Below, piece by piece: positions 61,706 to 64,000 of a stretch of 64,000 bases of DNA; positions within the stretch are counted from its first letter, which is position 1; each line of letters opens with the position of its first letter. The stretch is from Mucidula mucida (Eukaryota; Basidiomycota; Agaricomycetes; Agaricales; Physalacriaceae), in contig JADNYV010000035.1 of the NCBI GenBank assembly GCA_015501055.1, forward strand, positions 225,693 through 289,692, read 5' to 3'. The notes under the pieces were generated by a model that did not search any database, was not told the origin of the DNA, and was given only the letters and a program-made list of their open reading frames with translations. The position numbers were made by a program, and so were the translations under genes.

Positions 61706-62630
61706 ATGTCCAATGAAGCACCCGAACCCGCTCATCCCGCTCATTACGCCAATGTCAAAACCAAAGGCCGATCCCTTGTCAACAAGCCTTATGACTATGA
61801 CGGGGACAAGTCCAAGTACAAGAGCTGGTGGCAATCGATGTTCACATACATCCGTGACAAGAAGAACAACCTCACATCTGACTCCGAAAGGATCGATGTT
61901 GTTCTCTCCTACATCCGAGAAGATCATGTAGATGCATGGGTCCAGAACTACTCGGACCAGAACTTTGACGAGGAAGAAGAGGAATGGACAGTATCTTGGA
62001 CGGAGTTCAAGGAAGATTTGAAGGAGCGATTTATGGATTCCAACCTTGCGCGAGACGCGCAAGACCAGATCAAGCGGTTGTGCCAGGGGCAAGACACCGC
62101 TCAAGACTTTTTCCAGAAGTTTGAGGTTCTGCTCACTCAGGCAGGATACTCGAAGGATGACGCATTCGTCGTGCGACTTCTCGAGACCAATGTCAACGAG
62201 AAGATCATCGATCAGATCTATGGCAGCCGAGACGGGTTGCCAGAGAAGTACAAGGATTGGAAGGCACAGATCATTCAGATTGATCAGCTGTGGAGAAGGC
62301 AAATGGCGAGCAAGAGGTCCGGCATGCAGTCCCAACCCCTAGTTCCGCAGGCGGCTACATCGAGAGCCAATCCTGTGAACCCACCCCCAACACCAATCAC
62401 ACGACGAGATGCCACCGGTGTTACCTATGGAGGAGCCGGCAGGCCGATGGACATCGACAACGCACGTTGAAGAGGACTTTGTTTCAGCTGTGGCGAACAC
62501 GGCCATGTCAGCAGGTTCTGTCCCAAGAAGGGTCGACCCCAGACGATTCGGGGCCTATGGATCGAAATGAATGACGAAGAGAAGAGGAAGTTGGCCGAAG
62601 AGCTGGGTTTTGCGAAGCTCCCGCAGTAGA
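61706..62630 (+). pseudogene. Gypsy gag, nonsense-mutated
   Basis: Aligns along its length with gag 36180-37109. A TGA at 62468-62470 stands where the other copy has CGA (Arg), just before the zinc knuckle CFSCGEHGHVSRFC. Reading beyond it continues to the native end LGFAKLPQ at 62629. Confidence 0.92.
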
Positions 62631-63970
62631 CGCAGTCCTGCCGGAGCAGTCATCAAGGAAAGGATCGTCAGATGCAGATTCTATTTACAGTACGGGTACT
62701 GATACGCCTAAAATATCATTGACGACTTCACCACCAAAACCTGCGAAAGAAAGATTTGAGCCAAATACGCCCGAGTGGATCGCACAACGGCTAACAGAGG
62801 ATGACGTGCCGAGAGCAGTGGGAATTTTGAGAGCATGGATGCCGGAGCGGAGAGAGAGAGAAGCGACGGAGGAGAAGGTGATGGCGATCAGAGCGTTGAC
62901 AAAGGAAGCCGCGGTGGAAGTTGTGACGGAGTTGAAAAAGTCGAGGAAGTACATCCGGGGAACAAAGGGGCAAGACATGAAACTCCGAGTAACCATAGAG
63001 AGCGTACACACAGGCTCTGAATGGGAAACAAGTGCCCTTCTTGACAGCGGAGCAACGGGTTCTTGTGTCAATAAAGAATTCATTGAGAAGAACGGACTCC
63101 CAATCAAGGAGTTACCGGTCAAGCTCTCTGTTTACAATGCAGATGGAACCCTAAATGAGGGAGGAGCAATTAAAGGCTTTGTGGAGGTTCAGATGAAGAT
63201 TGGCAATCACACTGAGAAGATCGAGTTGGCTGTCACCAACCTTGGCAAAACAAGCATCTTTTTGGGGTTAGATTGGTTGCGATATCACAATCCCACAATT
63301 ATCTGGACCGAATCCACGCTGACTTTTGATCGATGCCCAGACCGCTGCGGCTATCTACCTGAATACAATTCACTGGAAGATGAAGGAGAAGATGTAGAAG
63401 AGAAGCTGGAAGAGGGAGAGCAATTGTTCTGGATGGACTGGGACAGCTATTGCAAAAGCGGTGAAACACTGAGATCACAACAGCCTTCATCTGCTGCTGC
63501 ACCTTACATTGAGGAATTTTCTGATGTATTCAGCAAGGCAGACTTTGACAAGTTACCGGAGCAAAGACCCTGGGACCACACAATAACTCATGCCTGGTGC
63601 CAAGCCGATTAACTGCAAGGTTTATCCCCTTAGTCCATCAGAGCAGAAGTCGTTAGATGAGTTTTTGGAGGAAAACATACAGACAGGACATATACGGCCA
63701 TTAATTTCACCTATGGCATCGCCATTCTTCTTTGTTTGGAAGAAGGACAGAAGCCTTCAGCCAGTACAGGATTATTGGAAGCTGAACGACATGACAATCA
63801 AGAACCGATACCCCTTGCCGTTGATCCAGGAGCTTATTGACAAGTTGAAGGGAGCGAAGTGGTTTACAAAGATGGACGTCCAATGGGGTTACAATAACAT
63901 TCGGATCAAAGACGGTGATGAGTGGAAAGCGGCGTTTAGAACAAACCGGGGCTGTTCAAGCCATTGGTAA
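62575..63970 (+). pseudogene. Gypsy pol, protease and RT start, broken
   Basis: Protease LLDSGATGSCV is intact. The frame shifts near 63,595-63,610 and continues as [20 protein letters not shown] and the RT region [20 protein letters not shown]. It shifts again near 63,950 after AAFRTNRG. Substitutions such as YWKLN (YRKLN in the young copy) and DVQWGYNN (DVRWGYNN) are C-to-T or G-to-A changes at CpG. Confidence 0.9.
62605..62611 (+). promoter_or_regulatory. Putative -1 frameshift slippery site GGGTTTT
   Basis: In the gag phase it reads G GGT TTT. The pol frame is open from 62575 to beyond the gag stop at 62627-62629, so the overlap is about 55 nt. CCGCAG (62621-62626) and CTG-C-CGG (62638-62644) can form a stem nine nt downstream. 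Confidence 0.7.
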
Positions 63971-64000
63971 TGTTCTTCGGACTCACAAACTCGCCGGCAA

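Larger units (their letters stand above)
60584..64000 (+). mobile_element. Decayed Gypsy chromovirus copy, cut by window end
   Basis: Same family as 31711-38235 in opposite orientation. It has a 524-bp 5' LTR, leader, gag, and pol up to the middle of the RT. Compared with the young copy it carries a nonsense codon in gag, frameshifts near 63,600 and 63,950, and several Arg-to-Trp/Gln changes from CpG transitions. The integrase and 3' LTR lie outside the window. Confidence 0.93.

Overview
The window looks like a filamentous basidiomycete (Agaricomycetes-type) nuclear genome. Genes carry many short introns of about 45-60 nt, and the shugoshin has the basidiomycete N-terminal layout. Paralogue families typical of these fungi are present (F-box, BTB/POZ, monocarboxylate-type MFS), and most of the sequence belongs to fungal transposon classes: chromodomain Gypsy, Copia, hAT and a tyrosine-recombinase retroelement. 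No bacterial operons, rRNA or CRISPR arrays were seen. All calls come from reading the sequence by eye. Splice junctions were accepted only where GT/GC-AG signals and reading phase agreed.

Layout. 1-209 is the end of a Gypsy LTR. 885-18,100 is the gene-bearing part. It holds an intron-containing tRNA-Asp, a six-exon shugoshin (1688-3142, minus), a fifteen-exon cyclase-family enzyme (6189-7945, minus), a conserved gene of unknown function (8252-9338 plus upstream exons, minus), a broken BTB/POZ gene (10116-11927), a relocated fragment of the shugoshin gene (about 12,560-12,765), a small tRNA cluster (13,364-13,855), a small single-pass membrane protein (14109-14722) and a field of decayed tRNA-like repeats. 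18,239-25,983 holds an F-box pseudogene and a tandemly duplicated block (a small unknown gene followed by an MFS transporter), with an intact unknown gene (23559-24521) between the two copies.

25,989-43,652 is a stack of three LTR retrotransposons inside the second MFS copy. A minus-strand Copia (25989-31555, TSD TTTCC) is followed, after 97 bp of host DNA, by a plus-strand Copia (31653-43652, TSD CTGGG). The 5' LTR of that second Copia is itself split by a minus-strand chromodomain Gypsy (31711-38235, TSD CTTGC). Next come a hAT transposon with an apparently intact transposase (44264-47541), a small TIR element, a second field of decayed tRNA-like repeats, one intact low-complexity gene (51580-52674) and a run of tRNA-Asp-derived copies. 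A minus-strand tyrosine-recombinase retroelement relic follows, interrupted by a 632-bp hAT relic with a perfect 8-bp TSD. The window ends inside a second, decayed plus-strand copy of the same Gypsy family (60584 to the edge).

The most informative signals are in the Gypsy family. There is an 11-nt self-priming pair between the predicted transcript start and the sequence just behind the 5' LTR. There is also a GGGTTTT slippery site plus stem-loop in the gag/pol overlap, conserved in both copies. Nonsense codons in three different elements are all TGA at positions best explained as former CGA, pointing to CpG-biased C-to-T decay.
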